The notes beneath the pieces are model-generated. The model did no database searches and had not been told where the DNA came from. It worked only from the letters and a program-made list of their open reading frames with translations. A stretch of DNA of 34,784 nt, from NCBI RefSeq assembly GCF_014764705.1, contig NZ_JACXXG010000038.1, positions 1-34,784 of the forward strand, given 5' to 3'. This DNA is from Stutzerimonas kunmingensis (GTDB taxonomy: Bacteria > Pseudomonadota > Gammaproteobacteria > Pseudomonadales > Pseudomonadaceae). This document shows, in pieces, positions 1-8,857 of this stretch. The translations under genes and the position numbers were made by a program. Position 1 is the first letter of the stretch. Every line of letters starts with the position of its first letter.

Positions 1-129
1 ACCCTTGCCTTCAGCTAACACTTCCCCTTGCCGGGTGTGTAGAGGACTTTCACCTCCAAGTCGCCAGGCTCACCACCACAGTGAACCCGACAGCGCCAGT
101 CACGGCGCTACGCGCCATGCCTGGCGCAC
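1..129 (-). mobile_element. Group IIC intron, 5' end (domain I start), truncated by window edge
   Basis: Read on the minus strand, the sequence begins GTGCGCC at 129, the usual 5' end of bacterial group II introns (GUGYG), and class C introns typically start GTGCGCC. The first bases fold as GCGCC/GGCGC around a 6-nt loop (127-112). Further in are the conserved domain I strings GGAGGTGAAAGTCCTCTACA (57-38) and GCTGAAGGCAAGGGT (15-1), which I recognise from bacterial group II introns. The boundary lies just behind the rplQ terminator hairpin and U-tract, which is the known target of class C introns. The rest of the ribozyme and any reverse-transcriptase/maturase gene would lie beyond coordinate 1. 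Whether the intron is complete and mobile cannot be seen here. Confidence 0.85.
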
Positions 130-132
130 CAT

Positions 133-164
133 AAAAAAACCGAGCCAAAAGGCTCGGTTTTTAA
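133..164 (-). terminator. Rho-independent terminator after rplQ
   Basis: A near-perfect inverted repeat, with arms AAAACCGAGCC and GGCTCGGTTTT around the loop AAAA, lies 15 nt beyond the rplQ stop codon. On the minus strand it ends in seven consecutive T. It is A/T-flanked on both sides, so it could also work in the other direction. It ends the alpha operon and is also the probable insertion target of the adjacent group IIC intron. Confidence 0.93.
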
Positions 165-179
165 TTGCTGCTACCGATC

Positions 180-566
180 TTACTCGGCGGCTTCCACTTC
201 ACCAGTGACCGGACGGTCAACCAGCTCGACGTAAGCCATAGGTGCGTTGTCACCAGCGCGGAAGCCGCACTTGAGGATACGCAGATAGCCGCCCTGACGG
301 GTGGCGTAACGCTTGCCCAGATCGTTGAACAGCTTGCCTACGGCAGCCTTCGAACGAGTACGGTCGAAAGCCAGACGACGGTTGGCGACGCTGTCTTCCT
401 TAGCCAGGGTGATCAGCGGCTCGGCAACGCGACGCAGTTCCTTGGCCTTGGGCAGGGTGGTCTTGATCAGTTCGTGCTCGAACAGCGACACCGCCATGTT
501 TTGAAACATGGCCTTGCGGTGGGCGCTGGTGCGGCTCAGGTGACGGCCACTTTTACGATGACGCAT
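180..566 (-). CDS. rplQ: 50S ribosomal protein L17
   Basis: L17 is a 128-residue protein of the large subunit, located near the exit of the peptide tunnel. The N-terminus [20 protein letters not shown] is the family signature, and the length matches Pseudomonas L17 (about 129). A ribosome-binding sequence AAGGAAT precedes the ATG. It is the last gene of the alpha operon, 45 nt behind rpoA, and is followed by a strong intrinsic terminator. The short acidic tail (EVEAAE) is usual for pseudomonads. Nothing looks broken. Confidence 0.98.
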   Translation of the reverse strand: MRHRKSGRHLSRTSAHRKAMFQNMAVSLFEHELIKTTLPKAKELRRVAEPLITLAKEDSVANRRLAFDRTRSKAAVGKLFNDLGKRYATRQGGYLRILKCGFRAGDNAPMAYVELVDRPVTGEVEAAE

Positions 567-611
567 GATTGAAATTCCTTACCAAACTTTCAGTTCGGTT
601 ACTGGGGGCGA

Positions 612-1613
612 TCAGGCAGTGGCCTTATCGTCCTTCTTGAGACTTGCCGGCGGCCAGTTATCCAGACGCATACCGAGGGACAAACCACGCGAAGCCAGAA
701 CGTCCTTGATCTCAGTCAGGGACTTCTTGCCCAGATTCGGCGTCTTCAACAGCTCTACTTCGGTGCGCTGAATCAGATCACCAATGTAGTAGATGTTTTC
801 CGCCTTCAGGCAGTTGGCCGAACGTACGGTCAGCTCCAGGTCATCAACCGGACGCAACAGGATCGGATCGATCTCGTCTTCCTGCTCGATTACAACCGGC
901 TCGCTGTCGCCCTTGAGGTCGACGAACGCAGCCAGCTGTTGCTGCAGGATGGTCGCTGCACGACGGATCGCCTCTTCGGGATCCAGGGTGCCGTTGGTTT
1001 CCAGGTCAATGACCAGTTTGTCCAGGTTGGTCCGCTGCTCGACACGAGCATTTTCGACCACGTAAGCCACGCGACGAACCGGGCTGAAAGTGGCGTCGAG
1101 CTGCAGACGACCGATGCTACGGCTTTCGTCTTCATCGCTCTGACGCGCATCAGCAGGCTCGTAACCGCGGCCGCGAGCGACCTTGAGCTTCATGTTGAGC
1201 GAGCCGTTGGCCGCCAGATTGGCGATCAGGTGATCGCCATTGACGATTTCGACATCGTGATCCAGCTGGATATCGGCAGCGGTAACAGCGCCCGCGCCCT
1301 TCTTCACCAGGCTCAAGGTCACTTCATCACGGCCGTGCAGCTTGATGGCGATACCTTTGAGGTTGAGCAGGATTTCGATGACATCTTCCTGCACGCCCTC
1401 GATGGCGCTGTACTCGTGGAGCACACCGTCGATCTCCGCCTCGACCACAGCGCAGCCGGGCATGGAGGACAACAGAATACGACGCAGCGCGTTGCCAAGG
1501 GTGTGGCCAAAACCACGCTCGAGGGGCTCGAGAGTGATCTTGGCACGGGTCGGACTGACCACCTGCACATCGATATGGCGGGGGGTCAGGAACTCATTTA
1601 CCGAACTCTGCAT
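612..1613 (-). CDS. rpoA: DNA-directed RNA polymerase subunit alpha
   Basis: RNA polymerase alpha (333 aa) dimerises to start core enzyme assembly and contacts activators and UP elements. The N-terminal domain (about 1-235) carries the NALRR motif with R45, which is important for beta contact in E. coli. A linker rich in acidic residues (about 236-250) leads to the C-terminal domain. There [10 protein letters not shown] (263-272) contains R264, the counterpart of E. coli R265, which binds DNA. The ATG is preceded by AGGTG. The gene lies between rpsD and rplQ, so polymerase alpha is co-expressed with ribosomal proteins, as in other proteobacteria. Confidence 0.99.
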   Translation of the reverse strand: MQSSVNEFLTPRHIDVQVVSPTRAKITLEPLERGFGHTLGNALRRILLSSMPGCAVVEAEIDGVLHEYSAIEGVQEDVIEILLNLKGIAIKLHGRDEVTLSLVKKGAGAVTAADIQLDHDVEIVNGDHLIANLAANGSLNMKLKVARGRGYEPADARQSDEDESRSIGRLQLDATFSPVRRVAYVVENARVEQRTNLDKLVIDLETNGTLDPEEAIRRAATILQQQLAAFVDLKGDSEPVVIEQEDEIDPILLRPVDDLELTVRSANCLKAENIYYIGDLIQRTEVELLKTPNLGKKSLTEIKDVLASRGLSLGMRLDNWPPASLKKDDKATA

Positions 1614-1635
1614 GGATACACCTATTTTCTAGCCC

Positions 1636-2256
1636 TTACTTGGAGTAGAGCTCGACAATCAGGTTTTCGTTGATGTCGGCGGACAGATCGCTGCGAGCCG
1701 GAACATTCTTGAAAACACCGGATTTCTTGTCGGCATCTACTTCGACCCATTCAACGCGACCGCGCTGAGCGCACAGTTCGAGGGCCTGGGCGATACGCAG
1801 CTGGTTACGGCACTTCTCACGAACAGCCACTACGTCACCGGCCTTGACCTGGTAAGACGGAATGTTCACGGTCTGACCGTTGACGCTGATTGACTTGTGC
1901 GAGACCAGCTGACGCGATTCGGCACGAGTAGAGCCGAAGCCCATGCGGTACACGACGTTGTCCAGACGGCACTCGAGCAGCTGCAGCAGATTCTCACCGG
2001 TAGCGCCCTTACGGCTGGCTGCTTCCTTGTAATAACCACTGAACTGACGCTCCAGCACACCGTAGATGCGGCGTACCTTTTGCTTTTCACGCAGCTGGGT
2101 GCCGTAATCGGACAGACGTCCGCGACGCTGACCGTGAACACCCGGCGGGGTTTCGATATTGCACTTGGATTCGAGCGCGCGCGCACCACTCTTCAGGAAG
2201 AGATCGGTGCCTTCACGACGAGACAGTTTGCACTTGGGACCAATATAACGAGCCAT
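1636..2256 (-). CDS. rpsD: 30S ribosomal protein S4
   Basis: S4 (206 aa) is a primary 16S rRNA-binding protein that nucleates 30S assembly. The start [16 protein letters not shown] is typical. The S4 RNA-binding domain lies around residues 95-155 ([13 protein letters not shown], then the [16 protein letters not shown] segment). Only scattered cysteines are present and there is no four-cysteine zinc cluster, so this is the zinc-free form. In E. coli, S4 represses the alpha operon by binding a pseudoknot upstream of rpsM. The rpmJ-rpsM gap here is the equivalent place, but I cannot confirm the same fold. The gene is 17 nt behind rpsK. Confidence 0.99.
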   Translation of the reverse strand: MARYIGPKCKLSRREGTDLFLKSGARALESKCNIETPPGVHGQRRGRLSDYGTQLREKQKVRRIYGVLERQFSGYYKEAASRKGATGENLLQLLECRLDNVVYRMGFGSTRAESRQLVSHKSISVNGQTVNIPSYQVKAGDVVAVREKCRNQLRIAQALELCAQRGRVEWVEVDADKKSGVFKNVPARSDLSADINENLIVELYSK

Positions 2257-2273
2257 TCTTCACTGTCTCCTGA

Positions 2274-2663
2274 TTACACGCGGCGCTTCTTCGGCGGACG
2301 GCACCCGTTATGCGGGATAGGCGTCACGTCGGTGATGCTGGCGATTTTATAACCACATGCGTTCAAAGCACGCACGGCGGACTCCCGACCCGGACCTGGG
2401 CCCTTGACGTTGACGTCGAGGTTCTTCAGGCCGTACTCCAGCGCAGCTTGACCAGCGCGCTCTGCAGCGATCTGGGCAGCGAACGGAGTGCTCTTACGCG
2501 AGCCGCGGAAACCGGAACCACCCGAAGTAGCCCAGGACAACGCATTGCCCTGACGATCGGTGATGGTCACGATGGTGTTGTTGAAAGACGCGTGGATGTG
2601 GGCGATGCCATCAACCACTGTCTTTTTGACTTTTTTACGAGGACGAGCAGCAGGTTTTGCCAT
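2274..2663 (-). CDS. rpsK: 30S ribosomal protein S11
   Basis: S11 (129 aa) forms part of the 30S platform near the mRNA exit site. The core [20 protein letters not shown] (from about residue 24), the [17 protein letters not shown] segment, and the C-terminus ending in [11 protein letters not shown] are all canonical. It begins ATG GCT, 30 nt behind rpsM. It is an ordinary member of the alpha operon (rpsM-rpsK-rpsD-rpoA-rplQ). Confidence 0.99.
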
Positions 2664-2693
2664 GACTAAATTCCTGTCGATTCGCTAACGCGA

Positions 2694-3050
2694 TTACTTG
2701 CGGATCGGCTTGCGCGGGCCCTTACGGGTACGTGCGTTGGTCTTGGTACGCTGACCGCGAACCGGCAGACCACGACGATGACGCAGGCCGCGATAGCAAC
2801 CCAGGTCCATCAAGCGCTTGATTTTCATGTTGACTTCGCGACGCAGGTCGCCTTCAACGATGAACTTGCCGACTTCGCCACGCAGCAGTTCGACCTGCTC
2901 GTCGGAAAGATCCTTGATCTTCGCTGCCGGATTCACACCGGTAGCAGCACAGATTTCCTGTGCACGGGTGCGACCAACACCGTAGATGTAGGTCAGCGAG
3001 ATAACAGTGTGCTTGTTATCCGGAATGTTGACGCCTGCAATACGGGCCAT
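2694..3050 (-). CDS. rpsM: 30S ribosomal protein S13
   Basis: S13 (118 aa) sits in the head of the 30S subunit and contacts the 50S and P-site tRNA. The sequence begins [20 protein letters not shown] and ends in the basic extension [20 protein letters not shown], which reaches toward the P site in known structures. It is the first gene of the alpha operon, 129 nt behind rpmJ. That gap contains an 11-bp hairpin and a promoter-like sequence. Length and motifs are normal. Confidence 0.99.
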   Translation of the reverse strand: MARIAGVNIPDNKHTVISLTYIYGVGRTRAQEICAATGVNPAAKIKDLSDEQVELLRGEVGKFIVEGDLRREVNMKIKRLMDLGCYRGLRHRRGLPVRGQRTKTNARTRKGPRKPIRK

Positions 3051-3108
3051 TCAGTGAAACTCCAATTGACAGCTACCTACGCCCCGGAAGCCAAGAAAAG
3101 GGCGCGAG

Positions 3109-3137
3109 ATATTAACGCTGTAATAACAAATATTCAA
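3109..3137 (-). promoter_or_regulatory. Candidate alpha operon promoter
   Basis: On the minus strand TTGAAT (3137-3132) is followed after exactly 17 nt by TAATAT (3114-3109). Each matches 4 of 6 consensus sigma70 positions, and a G/C-rich discriminator follows. The -35 begins at the foot of the 11-bp hairpin behind rpmJ. This spacing and position suit an internal promoter for rpsM onward. The match is modest, so the call is tentative. Confidence 0.4.
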
Positions 3138-3163
3138 CCCGGCAGCGCACTAGCTGCCGGGTT
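3136..3163 (-). terminator. 11-bp hairpin between rpmJ and rpsM (terminator, attenuator or processing site)
   Basis: AACCCGGCAGC (3136-3146) pairs perfectly with GCTGCCGGGTT (3153-3163) across a 6-nt loop, 16 nt beyond the rpmJ stop. On the minus strand the following bases are T-rich (TGAATATTTGTTATT) but not a clean U-tract. It probably reduces read-through from the spc operon into rpsM, or protects the rpmJ 3' end. Part of it could contribute to an S4-binding leader. Confidence 0.6.
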
Positions 3164-3179
3164 ATAACGCCTTACACAA

Positions 3180-3296
3180 TCAGCCTTGGCGCTGCTTGTG
3201 ACGCGGTTCTGCGCTACAGATCACGCGCACGACACCGTCGCGACGGATGATCTTGCAGTTACGGCACAGCTTTTTAACCGATGCACGAACTTTCAT
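3180..3296 (-). CDS. rpmJ: 50S ribosomal protein L36 (zinc-binding type)
   Basis: L36 is a 38-residue protein of the large subunit. The start is [20 protein letters not shown] and the end is EPRHKQRQG. Cys11, Cys14, Cys27 and His33 form the CxxC...C...H zinc ribbon, so this is the zinc-containing (C+) paralogue; pseudomonads commonly also carry a zinc-free copy elsewhere. It is the last gene of the spc operon, 29 nt behind secY, with a hairpin behind it. Coordinates were worked out by hand from the ATG at 3296 to the TGA at 3182-3180. Confidence 0.97.
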   Translation of the reverse strand: MKVRASVKKLCRNCKIIRRDGVVRVICSAEPRHKQRQG

Positions 3297-3325
3297 CACC
3301 AACTCCTAGAACCTTACGAGCCACC

Positions 3326-4654
3326 TCAGCGGAGCATTCCACTGCCGTAGCCCTTCAGGTTGGCTTTCTTCATCAGGGAATCGTACTGGTGCGACATGAG
3401 GTGTGACTGCACTTGGGACATGAAGTCCATTACAACCACGACCACGATCAGCAACGAGGTCCCACCAAGGTAGAACGGCACGTTGGCTGCAACCACAAGA
3501 AACTGTGGCAGCAGGCAGACAGCCGTCATGTACAGGGCGCCGAACATGGTCAAACGAGTCAACACGCCATCAATGTAGCGAGCCGACTGCTCACCAGGAC
3601 GAATCCCGGGAATAAACGCGCCAGACTTCTTCAGGTTCTCTGCTACGTCTTTCGGATTGAACATCAATGCCGTATAGAAGAAGCAGAAGAAGATGATCCC
3701 GGCACTGAACAGCAGAATGTTCAACGGCTGCCCGGGCGCGATCGCCTGCGATATGTCAGCCAACCAGCCCATGCTTTCTGACTGACCGAACCACTGCCCC
3801 AGCGAAGCCGGGAACAGCAGAATGCTGCTGGCAAAGATAGCCGGTATGACCCCCGCCATATTCACCTTCAACGGCAAGTGACTGGTCTGCGCGGCAAAGA
3901 CCTTACGGCCCTGCTGACGCTTCGCGTAGTGAACCGCGATACGGCGCTGACCACGCTCGATAAAGACCACGAAACCGATGATCGCTACAGCGAGCAGGCC
4001 GACAGCGAGCAGCGCGATGATATTGATATCGCCCTGACGAGCAGACTCGAACGACTGACCGAGCGCACCCGGCAAGCCGGCGACGATACCTGCGAAGATC
4101 AACATCGAGATACCGTTGCCAACGCCACGCTCGGTGATCTGCTCACCCAGCCACATCATGAACATAGCACCAGACACGAACGTCGTGATGGCCACGAAGT
4201 AGAAGCCGAAATCGTTGCTGAACGCGACACCTTGCCCCGCCAACCCGACCGACATACCGATCGCCTGAACGATGGCCAGCACGAGCGTGCCGTAACGCGT
4301 GTACTGACTGATCTTGCGACGACCGGCCTCACCTTCTTTCTTCAACTGCTCCAGCTGTGGACTGACAGCGGTCATGAGCTGCATGATGATCGATGCCGAA
4401 ATGTACGGCATGATCCCCAAAGCAAAAATACTCATGCGCTCCAGCGCACCACCGGAAAACATGTTGAACAAGCTAAGGATGGTCCCCTCGTTCTGACGGA
4501 ACAGCTCGGCCAGCCGATCGGGATTTATCCCGGGAACAGGGATGTGTGCGCCAATCCGATAGACGATGATCGCCATGAACAGAAAGCGCAGACGAGCCCA
4601 GAGTTCGGACAGACCACCATTACTCAGCGCGGAGAGAGCACCTTGCTTAGCCAT
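3326..4654 (-). CDS. secY: Protein translocase subunit SecY
   Basis: SecY (442 aa) forms the protein-conducting channel of the inner membrane with SecE and SecG, and SecA drives it. The sequence shows about ten hydrophobic helices. It also has the [12 protein letters not shown] segment after helix 1 (about 35-46), the plug region around [19 protein letters not shown], and the cytosolic loop with RGQRRI and the YAKRQQGRK segment (about 235-250). The C-terminus GYGSGMLR is typical of pseudomonads. The ATG abuts the rplO stop codon directly (4654/4655), implying translational coupling. Confidence 0.99.
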   Translation of the reverse strand: MAKQGALSALSNGGLSELWARLRFLFMAIIVYRIGAHIPVPGINPDRLAELFRQNEGTILSLFNMFSGGALERMSIFALGIMPYISASIIMQLMTAVSPQLEQLKKEGEAGRRKISQYTRYGTLVLAIVQAIGMSVGLAGQGVAFSNDFGFYFVAITTFVSGAMFMMWLGEQITERGVGNGISMLIFAGIVAGLPGALGQSFESARQGDINIIALLAVGLLAVAIIGFVVFIERGQRRIAVHYAKRQQGRKVFAAQTSHLPLKVNMAGVIPAIFASSILLFPASLGQWFGQSESMGWLADISQAIAPGQPLNILLFSAGIIFFCFFYTALMFNPKDVAENLKKSGAFIPGIRPGEQSARYIDGVLTRLTMFGALYMTAVCLLPQFLVVAANVPFYLGGTSLLIVVVVVMDFMSQVQSHLMSHQYDSLMKKANLKGYGSGMLR

Positions 4655-5089
4655 TTATTCCTCGAACTTGCCGCCAGCTGCTTCGATAGCCGCACGCGCA
4701 CCTTTGGTGGCTGCGATACCCTTGAGAGTAACCGCACGACCAACCTCGCCCGACAGCATGATTTTCACGCGCTGTACGTTCTGGTTGATTACGTTGGCGT
4801 CTTTCAGGCTTTGCACGGTAACGACATCACCTTCCACCTTGGCCAACTCAGAGGTACGAACCTCAGCGCGATCCATGGCTTTCAGCGAAACGAAACCGAA
4901 CTTCGGCAGACGACGATGCAGAGGCTGCTGACCACCCTCGAAACCGGGAGCGATCTTGCCGCCGGAACGAGAGGTCTGACCCTTGTGACCACGGCCACAG
5001 GTCTTGCCCAGGCCACTACCGATACCACGACCGGGACGCAGCTTTTCGCGACGGGCACCCGGCGCAGAACGCAGATCGTTCAGTTGCAT
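4655..5089 (-). CDS. rplO: 50S ribosomal protein L15
   Basis: L15 (144 aa) is a late-assembly protein of the large subunit, binding 23S rRNA with a long basic N-terminal tail. The N-terminus has [20 protein letters not shown], then the glycine/arginine-rich [17 protein letters not shown] segment (about 29-45). The globular domain follows. It lies 3 nt behind rpmD and touches secY. Length and motifs are as expected. Confidence 0.99.
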   Translation of the reverse strand: MQLNDLRSAPGARREKLRPGRGIGSGLGKTCGRGHKGQTSRSGGKIAPGFEGGQQPLHRRLPKFGFVSLKAMDRAEVRTSELAKVEGDVVTVQSLKDANVINQNVQRVKIMLSGEVGRAVTLKGIAATKGARAAIEAAGGKFEE

Positions 5090-5092
5090 GGC

Positions 5093-5272
5093 TTAGCCCT
5101 CCACACGGAGCATGTAATAAGCCTTGTTGATCATGCCGCGATTTTCAGGAGTATCCTGAACCTCGACGGTGTGACCAATGCGACGCAGGCCAAGACCCTT
5201 GACGCACAGCTTGTGATTGGGGATACGACCGCTGACACTCTTGATCAGCGTGACCTTGACGGTGTTAGCCAT
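5093..5272 (-). CDS. rpmD: 50S ribosomal protein L30
   Basis: L30 (59 aa) is a small protein of the large subunit. I translated the gap between rpsE and rplO by hand: it begins [20 protein letters not shown], contains [15 protein letters not shown] (27-40), and ends YYMLRVEG before TAA. This is the bacterial short form of the family, around 58-60 residues. The ATG at 5272 is 2 nt behind the rpsE stop codon and the gene ends 3 nt before rplO, so the three genes are tightly coupled. Confidence 0.97.
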   Translation of the reverse strand: MANTVKVTLIKSVSGRIPNHKLCVKGLGLRRIGHTVEVQDTPENRGMINKAYYMLRVEG

Positions 5273-5274
5273 GA

Positions 5275-5775
5275 TCAGGAAATCTCCTCGACGCTCTTTC
5301 CACGCTTGGCAGCAATCGACTCAGGCGACTGCATCGCCTTCAGACCCTTAAAGGTGGCGTGAACCACGTTGACCGGGTTGGTAGAGCCGTAGCACTTGGC
5401 CAGCACGTTCTGAACGCCAGCAACTTCCAGAATGGCGCGCATGGCACCACCGGCAATCACGCCGGTACCCTCGGAGGCAGGCTGCATGTAGACCTTGGAC
5501 GCGCCATGCGCGGCCTTGGTGGCGTACTGCAGAGTAGTGCCATTCAGGTCGACCTGGATCATGTTGCGGCGAGCCGCCTCCATAGCCTTTTGAATAGCAG
5601 CCGGTACTTCACGGGACTTGCCACGACCGAAGCCGACACGACCCTTGCCATCACCGACCACAGTCAGCGCGGTGAAGGTGAAGATACGACCACCTTTTAC
5701 AGTTTTTGCGACGCGGTTAACTTGAACCAGCTTCTCGATGTAGCCTTCGTCGCGCTTTTGCTCGTTATTTGCCAT
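5275..5775 (-). CDS. rpsE: 30S ribosomal protein S5
   Basis: S5 (166 aa) supports mRNA entry and decoding accuracy. The N-terminal double-stranded-RNA-binding-like domain (about 11-75) includes [19 protein letters not shown] and [20 protein letters not shown]. The [11 protein letters not shown] loop is the region where spectinomycin-resistance changes occur in E. coli, and it looks unaltered. The C-terminal domain has the [19 protein letters not shown] motif. It starts 3 nt behind rplR. Confidence 0.99.
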   Translation of the reverse strand: MANNEQKRDEGYIEKLVQVNRVAKTVKGGRIFTFTALTVVGDGKGRVGFGRGKSREVPAAIQKAMEAARRNMIQVDLNGTTLQYATKAAHGASKVYMQPASEGTGVIAGGAMRAILEVAGVQNVLAKCYGSTNPVNVVHATFKGLKAMQSPESIAAKRGKSVEEIS

Positions 5776-5778
5776 AAC

Positions 5779-6129
5779 TTAGAACTCCAGCCCGCCTTCA
5801 CGAGCAGCTTCAGCCAGTGCCTTGACACGACCGTGGTACTTGAAGCCAGAACGGTCGAACGCCACCTGAGTGACACCTGCGGCTTTCGCGCGCTCAGCGA
5901 CCAGCTGACCGACTTTCTTGGCAGCGTCGACGTTGCCGGTGGCGGCGTCACGCAGTTCTTTGTCCAGAGTCGAGGCGCTGGCCAGGACCTTGCCGCCGTC
6001 GGCCGAAAGGACCTGGGCGTAGATGTGCTGGGAAGAGCGGTACACGCAGAGGCGTACGGTTTCCAGCTCGCGCATCTTCAGGCGTGCCTTGCGAGCGCGA
6101 CGCAGACGAGTTTCTTTCTTTACGCTCAT
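5779..6129 (-). CDS. rplR: 50S ribosomal protein L18
   Basis: L18 (116 aa) binds 5S rRNA and brings it into the central protuberance together with L5 and L25. It has the basic N-terminus [20 protein letters not shown], the core [21 protein letters not shown], and the C-terminal [23 protein letters not shown] motif. The gene is 10 nt behind rplF and 3 nt before rpsE. Nothing is unusual. Confidence 0.99.
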   Translation of the reverse strand: MSVKKETRLRRARKARLKMRELETVRLCVYRSSQHIYAQVLSADGGKVLASASTLDKELRDAATGNVDAAKKVGQLVAERAKAAGVTQVAFDRSGFKYHGRVKALAEAAREGGLEF

Positions 6130-6139
6130 TTGCTATGCC

Positions 6140-6673
6140 CTACTTCTTCTTAGCTTCTTTGCGACGGACTACTTCATCCGAGTACCGCACGCCTTTGCCC
6201 TTGTAAGGCTCAGGGCGACGGAAGTCGCGGATTTCAGCAGCCACCTGACCGACCAGTTGCTTGTCGACACCCTTGATCAGGATATCGGTCTGGCTGGGGG
6301 TCTCAGCGGTAACGCCTTGCGGCAGTTCGTAATCCACCGGATGCGAGAAACCGAGAGCCAGGGACAGCACTTGACCTTTGGCTTGCGCCTTGTAACCAAC
6401 ACCAACCAGCTGAAGCTTGCGCTCGAAGCCTTGGCTGACGCCGATCACCATGTTGTTGACCAGCGCACGGGTAGTGCCGGCCATGGCGCGAGTTTGCTGA
6501 TCGCCATTACGGCCAGCAAAACGCAGCTCACCAGACTCCTGGATGACCTCCACGGACGGATGAACATTCAGTTCGAGAGCGCCTTTTGCGCCCTTCACCG
6601 AAAGCTGCTGACCAGACATCTTGATTTCGACGCCAGCAGGCAGCTTGACGGGGTTCTTAGCAACGCGAGACAT
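6140..6673 (-). CDS. rplF: 50S ribosomal protein L6
   Basis: L6 (177 aa) lies near the sarcin-ricin loop and the factor-binding site. Two repeated alpha/beta domains are visible. The first begins [17 protein letters not shown], and the second contains the [18 protein letters not shown] and [20 protein letters not shown] motifs. The C-terminus has the family signature [11 protein letters not shown] (about 153-163). It is 12 nt behind rpsH. Confidence 0.99.
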   Translation of the reverse strand: MSRVAKNPVKLPAGVEIKMSGQQLSVKGAKGALELNVHPSVEVIQESGELRFAGRNGDQQTRAMAGTTRALVNNMVIGVSQGFERKLQLVGVGYKAQAKGQVLSLALGFSHPVDYELPQGVTAETPSQTDILIKGVDKQLVGQVAAEIRDFRRPEPYKGKGVRYSDEVVRRKEAKKK

Positions 6674-6685
6674 GCTTATCCCCCC

Positions 6686-7078
6686 TTAGAACACAGTGCA
6701 GAGCACTTCGCCGCCAACACCAGCAGCCCGAGCAGCCCGATCAGTCATCACACCCTTGTTGGTGGAGACAATCGACACACCCAAACCGCCACGTACTTTC
6801 GGCAACTGGTCAACGGATTTGTACTGGCGCAGGCCAGGACGACTTACGCGCTTGAGCTCCTCGATGACCGGACGGCCTTCGAAATACTTCAGCTCGATGG
6901 ACAGTTGCGGCTTGGCGTCGCCACTGACCTGGTATCCCGCGATATAGCCTTCACCTTGAAGAACGTTGGCAACAGCCACCTTCAGAGTGGAAGACGGCAT
7001 GCTTACGACGGACTTTTCGGCCATCTGGGCATTACGGATACGAGTTAGCATGTCCGCTAACGGGTCCTGCATACTCAT
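6686..7078 (-). CDS. rpsH: 30S ribosomal protein S8
   Basis: S8 (130 aa) is a primary 16S rRNA-binding protein, and in E. coli it represses the spc operon by binding mRNA near rplE. The start [20 protein letters not shown] and the C-terminal signature [15 protein letters not shown] (about 100-114) are canonical. A ribosome-binding sequence AGGAGC lies 11 nt before the ATG. Unlike its close-packed neighbours, it is separated from rpsN by 183 nt containing terminator-like structures, so its expression may be tuned separately. Confidence 0.99.
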   Translation of the reverse strand: MSMQDPLADMLTRIRNAQMAEKSVVSMPSSTLKVAVANVLQGEGYIAGYQVSGDAKPQLSIELKYFEGRPVIEELKRVSRPGLRQYKSVDQLPKVRGGLGVSIVSTNKGVMTDRAARAAGVGGEVLCTVF

Positions 7079-7098
7079 GGGCTCTTAGCTCCTAATAC

Positions 7099-7220
7099 AA
7101 AAAAATAAGCCTTGGACGGCTCGTGTCGCCAACAGGCAAACCCCACAAAAATGCAAGGCTCAGGCGAGCCGGGCATTCTAGAGAGTTGCCAGAAACGAAT
7201 CAAGCCCCATGAGGGGCTTG
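7099..7220 (-). promoter_or_regulatory. Terminator/attenuator-like structures in the rpsN-rpsH gap
   Basis: On the minus strand three structures follow each other. First is an 8-bp hairpin, CAAGCCCC/GGGGCTTG (7220-7201, loop TCAT). Next is a 5-bp hairpin, GGCTC/GAGCC (7170-7157). Last, AGCCTTG (7160-7154) can pair with CAAGGCT (7114-7108), and U-rich TATTTTTTTG follows at once (7107-7098). The second and third pairings share bases and exclude each other. A U7 run right behind a closing stem, just before the rpsH ribosome-binding site, looks like attenuation. The 39-nt loop of the last stem makes it weaker than a standard terminator. Confidence 0.45.
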
Positions 7221-7261
7221 AACGAAAACAAACAGGACCCGCAGGGCCCTGGATGCTTCTA

Positions 7262-7567
7262 TTACCAGCTGGCCTTAACCAGACCCGGCACGTCACCACG
7301 CATTGCCGCCTGACGCAGCATGTTGCGCGCGAGGCCGAACTTGCGGTAAACGCCGTGCGGACGACCAGTCAGACGGCAGCGGTTGCGCAGGCGCGAAGCG
7401 CTTGCGTCACGAGGCTGCTTCTGCAGTGCGACCTGAGCCTCCCAGCGCGCTTCCGGAGAGGACTCCGGACTTGCGATGATTGCTTTCAGTGCAGCACGCT
7501 TCTGGGCGAACTTGGCGACCGTTTGCTGACGCTTCAGCTCACGGTTCTTCATGCTTTGCTTAGCCAT
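7262..7567 (-). CDS. rpsN: 30S ribosomal protein S14
   Basis: S14 (101 aa) is in the 30S head near the decoding region. The start at 7567 ([20 protein letters not shown]) was chosen over an open extension upstream because family proteins begin here and GGAGTAGG precedes the ATG. The long form without a CxxC zinc motif is seen, with the signature [20 protein letters not shown] (61-80). It lies 13 nt behind rplE. A structured 183-nt gap separates it from rpsH. Confidence 0.98.
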   Translation of the reverse strand: MAKQSMKNRELKRQQTVAKFAQKRAALKAIIASPESSPEARWEAQVALQKQPRDASASRLRNRCRLTGRPHGVYRKFGLARNMLRQAAMRGDVPGLVKASW

Positions 7568-7580
7568 GTGCCTACTCCAA

Positions 7581-8120
7581 TCAGTTACGGAACGGGAAGT
7601 TGAAAGCACGCAGCAGAGCGCGACCTTCTTCATCCGTCCGAGCAGTAGTGGTCAGAGTGATGTCCAGACCACGCAGGGCATCGATCTTGTCGTAATCGAT
7701 TTCCGGGAAGATGATCTGCTCTTTGACGCCCATACTGTAGTTGCCGCGGCCATCGAAGGACTTGGCATTCAGGCCGCGGAAGTCACGCACGCGCGGCAGG
7801 GAGATCGAAAGCAGGCGATCCAGGAATTCATACATACGATCACTGCGCAGCGTGACCTTGACGCCAATCGGCCAGCCTTCGCGGACTTTGAAGCCTGCGA
7901 TGGACTTGCGAGCGTGAGTCACTACAACCTTCTGGCCGGTGATCTTTTCCAGGTCGGCAACAGCATTGTCGATGATCTTCTTGTCACCGATCGCTTCGCC
8001 GATACCCATGTTGAGGGTGATCTTGGTGATACGCGGAACTTCCATCACGTTGCCAAGCTTCAGTTCTTCCTTCAGCTTGGGCGCGATTTCCTTCCGATAA
8101 ACTTCTTTTAGTCGTGCCAT
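7581..8120 (-). CDS. rplE: 50S ribosomal protein L5
   Basis: L5 (179 aa) binds 5S rRNA and contacts P-site tRNA and S13 at the subunit bridge. It shows [20 protein letters not shown], the family signature region [13 protein letters not shown] (about 31-43), and [21 protein letters not shown] in the C-terminal part. In E. coli the S8-repressor site is at the rplX-rplE junction. The 19-nt gap here gives no visible equivalent. Normal length. Confidence 0.99.
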   Translation of the reverse strand: MARLKEVYRKEIAPKLKEELKLGNVMEVPRITKITLNMGIGEAIGDKKIIDNAVADLEKITGQKVVVTHARKSIAGFKVREGWPIGVKVTLRSDRMYEFLDRLLSISLPRVRDFRGLNAKSFDGRGNYSMGVKEQIIFPEIDYDKIDALRGLDITLTTTARTDEEGRALLRAFNFPFRN

Positions 8121-8139
8121 GGTTATCTACCTAGCAGTC

Positions 8140-8454
8140 TCAAGCGTCAACCGGCTTCTGGGTCGACTTGAAGACACGAATTTTCTTGCCTTCTTCAACC
8201 TTGAAGCCAACGCGGTCTGCCTTGTTGGTCTCACCGTTGAAAATGGCGACGTTAGAGACGTGCAAAGGCGCCTCCTTCTCGACGATACCGCCCTGAACGC
8301 CGGACATCGGGTTAGGCTTGGTATGGCGCTTCACGAGATTGATCCCACCAACGACCAGACGGTCGTCCGCGAGGACCTTCAGCACCTTACCGCGCTTGCC
8401 CTTGTCTTTGCCGGCGATGACGATGATCTCGTCGTTGCGACGAATCTTTTGCAT
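8140..8454 (-). CDS. rplX: 50S ribosomal protein L24
   Basis: L24 (104 aa) initiates 50S assembly by binding the 5' region of 23S rRNA. The N-terminal KOW motif (about 7-35: [20 protein letters not shown]) is clear, followed by the [20 protein letters not shown] segment. It lies 11 nt behind rplN and 19 nt before rplE in the spc operon. Confidence 0.99.
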
Positions 8455-8465
8455 GCGGCTACTCC

Positions 8466-8834
8466 TTACAGCACTTCAGGGGCGAGCGAGACGATCTTCA
8501 TGAACTTCTCGGTACGAAGTTCACGCGTCACCGGCCCAAAGATACGGGTGCCGATAGGCTCCTGCTTGTTGTTCAGCAGAACAGCAGCATTGCCATCGAA
8601 GCGAATGATGGAGCCATCGGGACGACGAACACCGTGACGAGTGCGAACCACAACAGCGGTCATCACCTGGCCTTTCTTGACCTTGCCACGAGGAATCGCT
8701 TCCTTGACGGTTACTTTGATAATGTCGCCGATGCCGGCGTAACGACGGTGAGAACCGCCGAGCACCTTGATACACATGACGCGACGAGCGCCACTGTTAT
8801 CAGCCACATCGAGCATGGATTGAGTCTGAATCAT
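8466..8834 (-). CDS. rplN: 50S ribosomal protein L14
   Basis: L14 (122 aa) forms bridges to the small subunit. It starts [20 protein letters not shown] and includes the family signature [20 protein letters not shown] (about 36-55). It also has the [19 protein letters not shown] segment near the C-terminus. By homology it opens the spc operon. The gap to rpsQ is only 23 nt and shows no good promoter, so the S10 and spc operons may be transcribed together here. Confidence 0.99.
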
Positions 8835-8857
8835 ATAATTTCTCCGACCCCTAGCCC

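Noticed and set aside
112..127. The GCGCC/GGCGC inverted repeat near the left end as an integron attC or insertion-sequence end.
   Set aside because: The following domain I sequence and the terminator target explain it better as the first stem of a group IIC intron.
5..208. A 67-codon open frame on the plus strand at the left end of the window.
   Set aside because: It runs through the group IIC intron start, the rplQ terminator and the end of rplQ, and has no recognisable protein. The opposite strand explains all of it.
8835..8857. A separate spc operon promoter before rplN.
   Set aside because: The gap is only 23 nt and shows no -35/-10 pair; a promoter inside rpsQ could not be excluded but was not seen.
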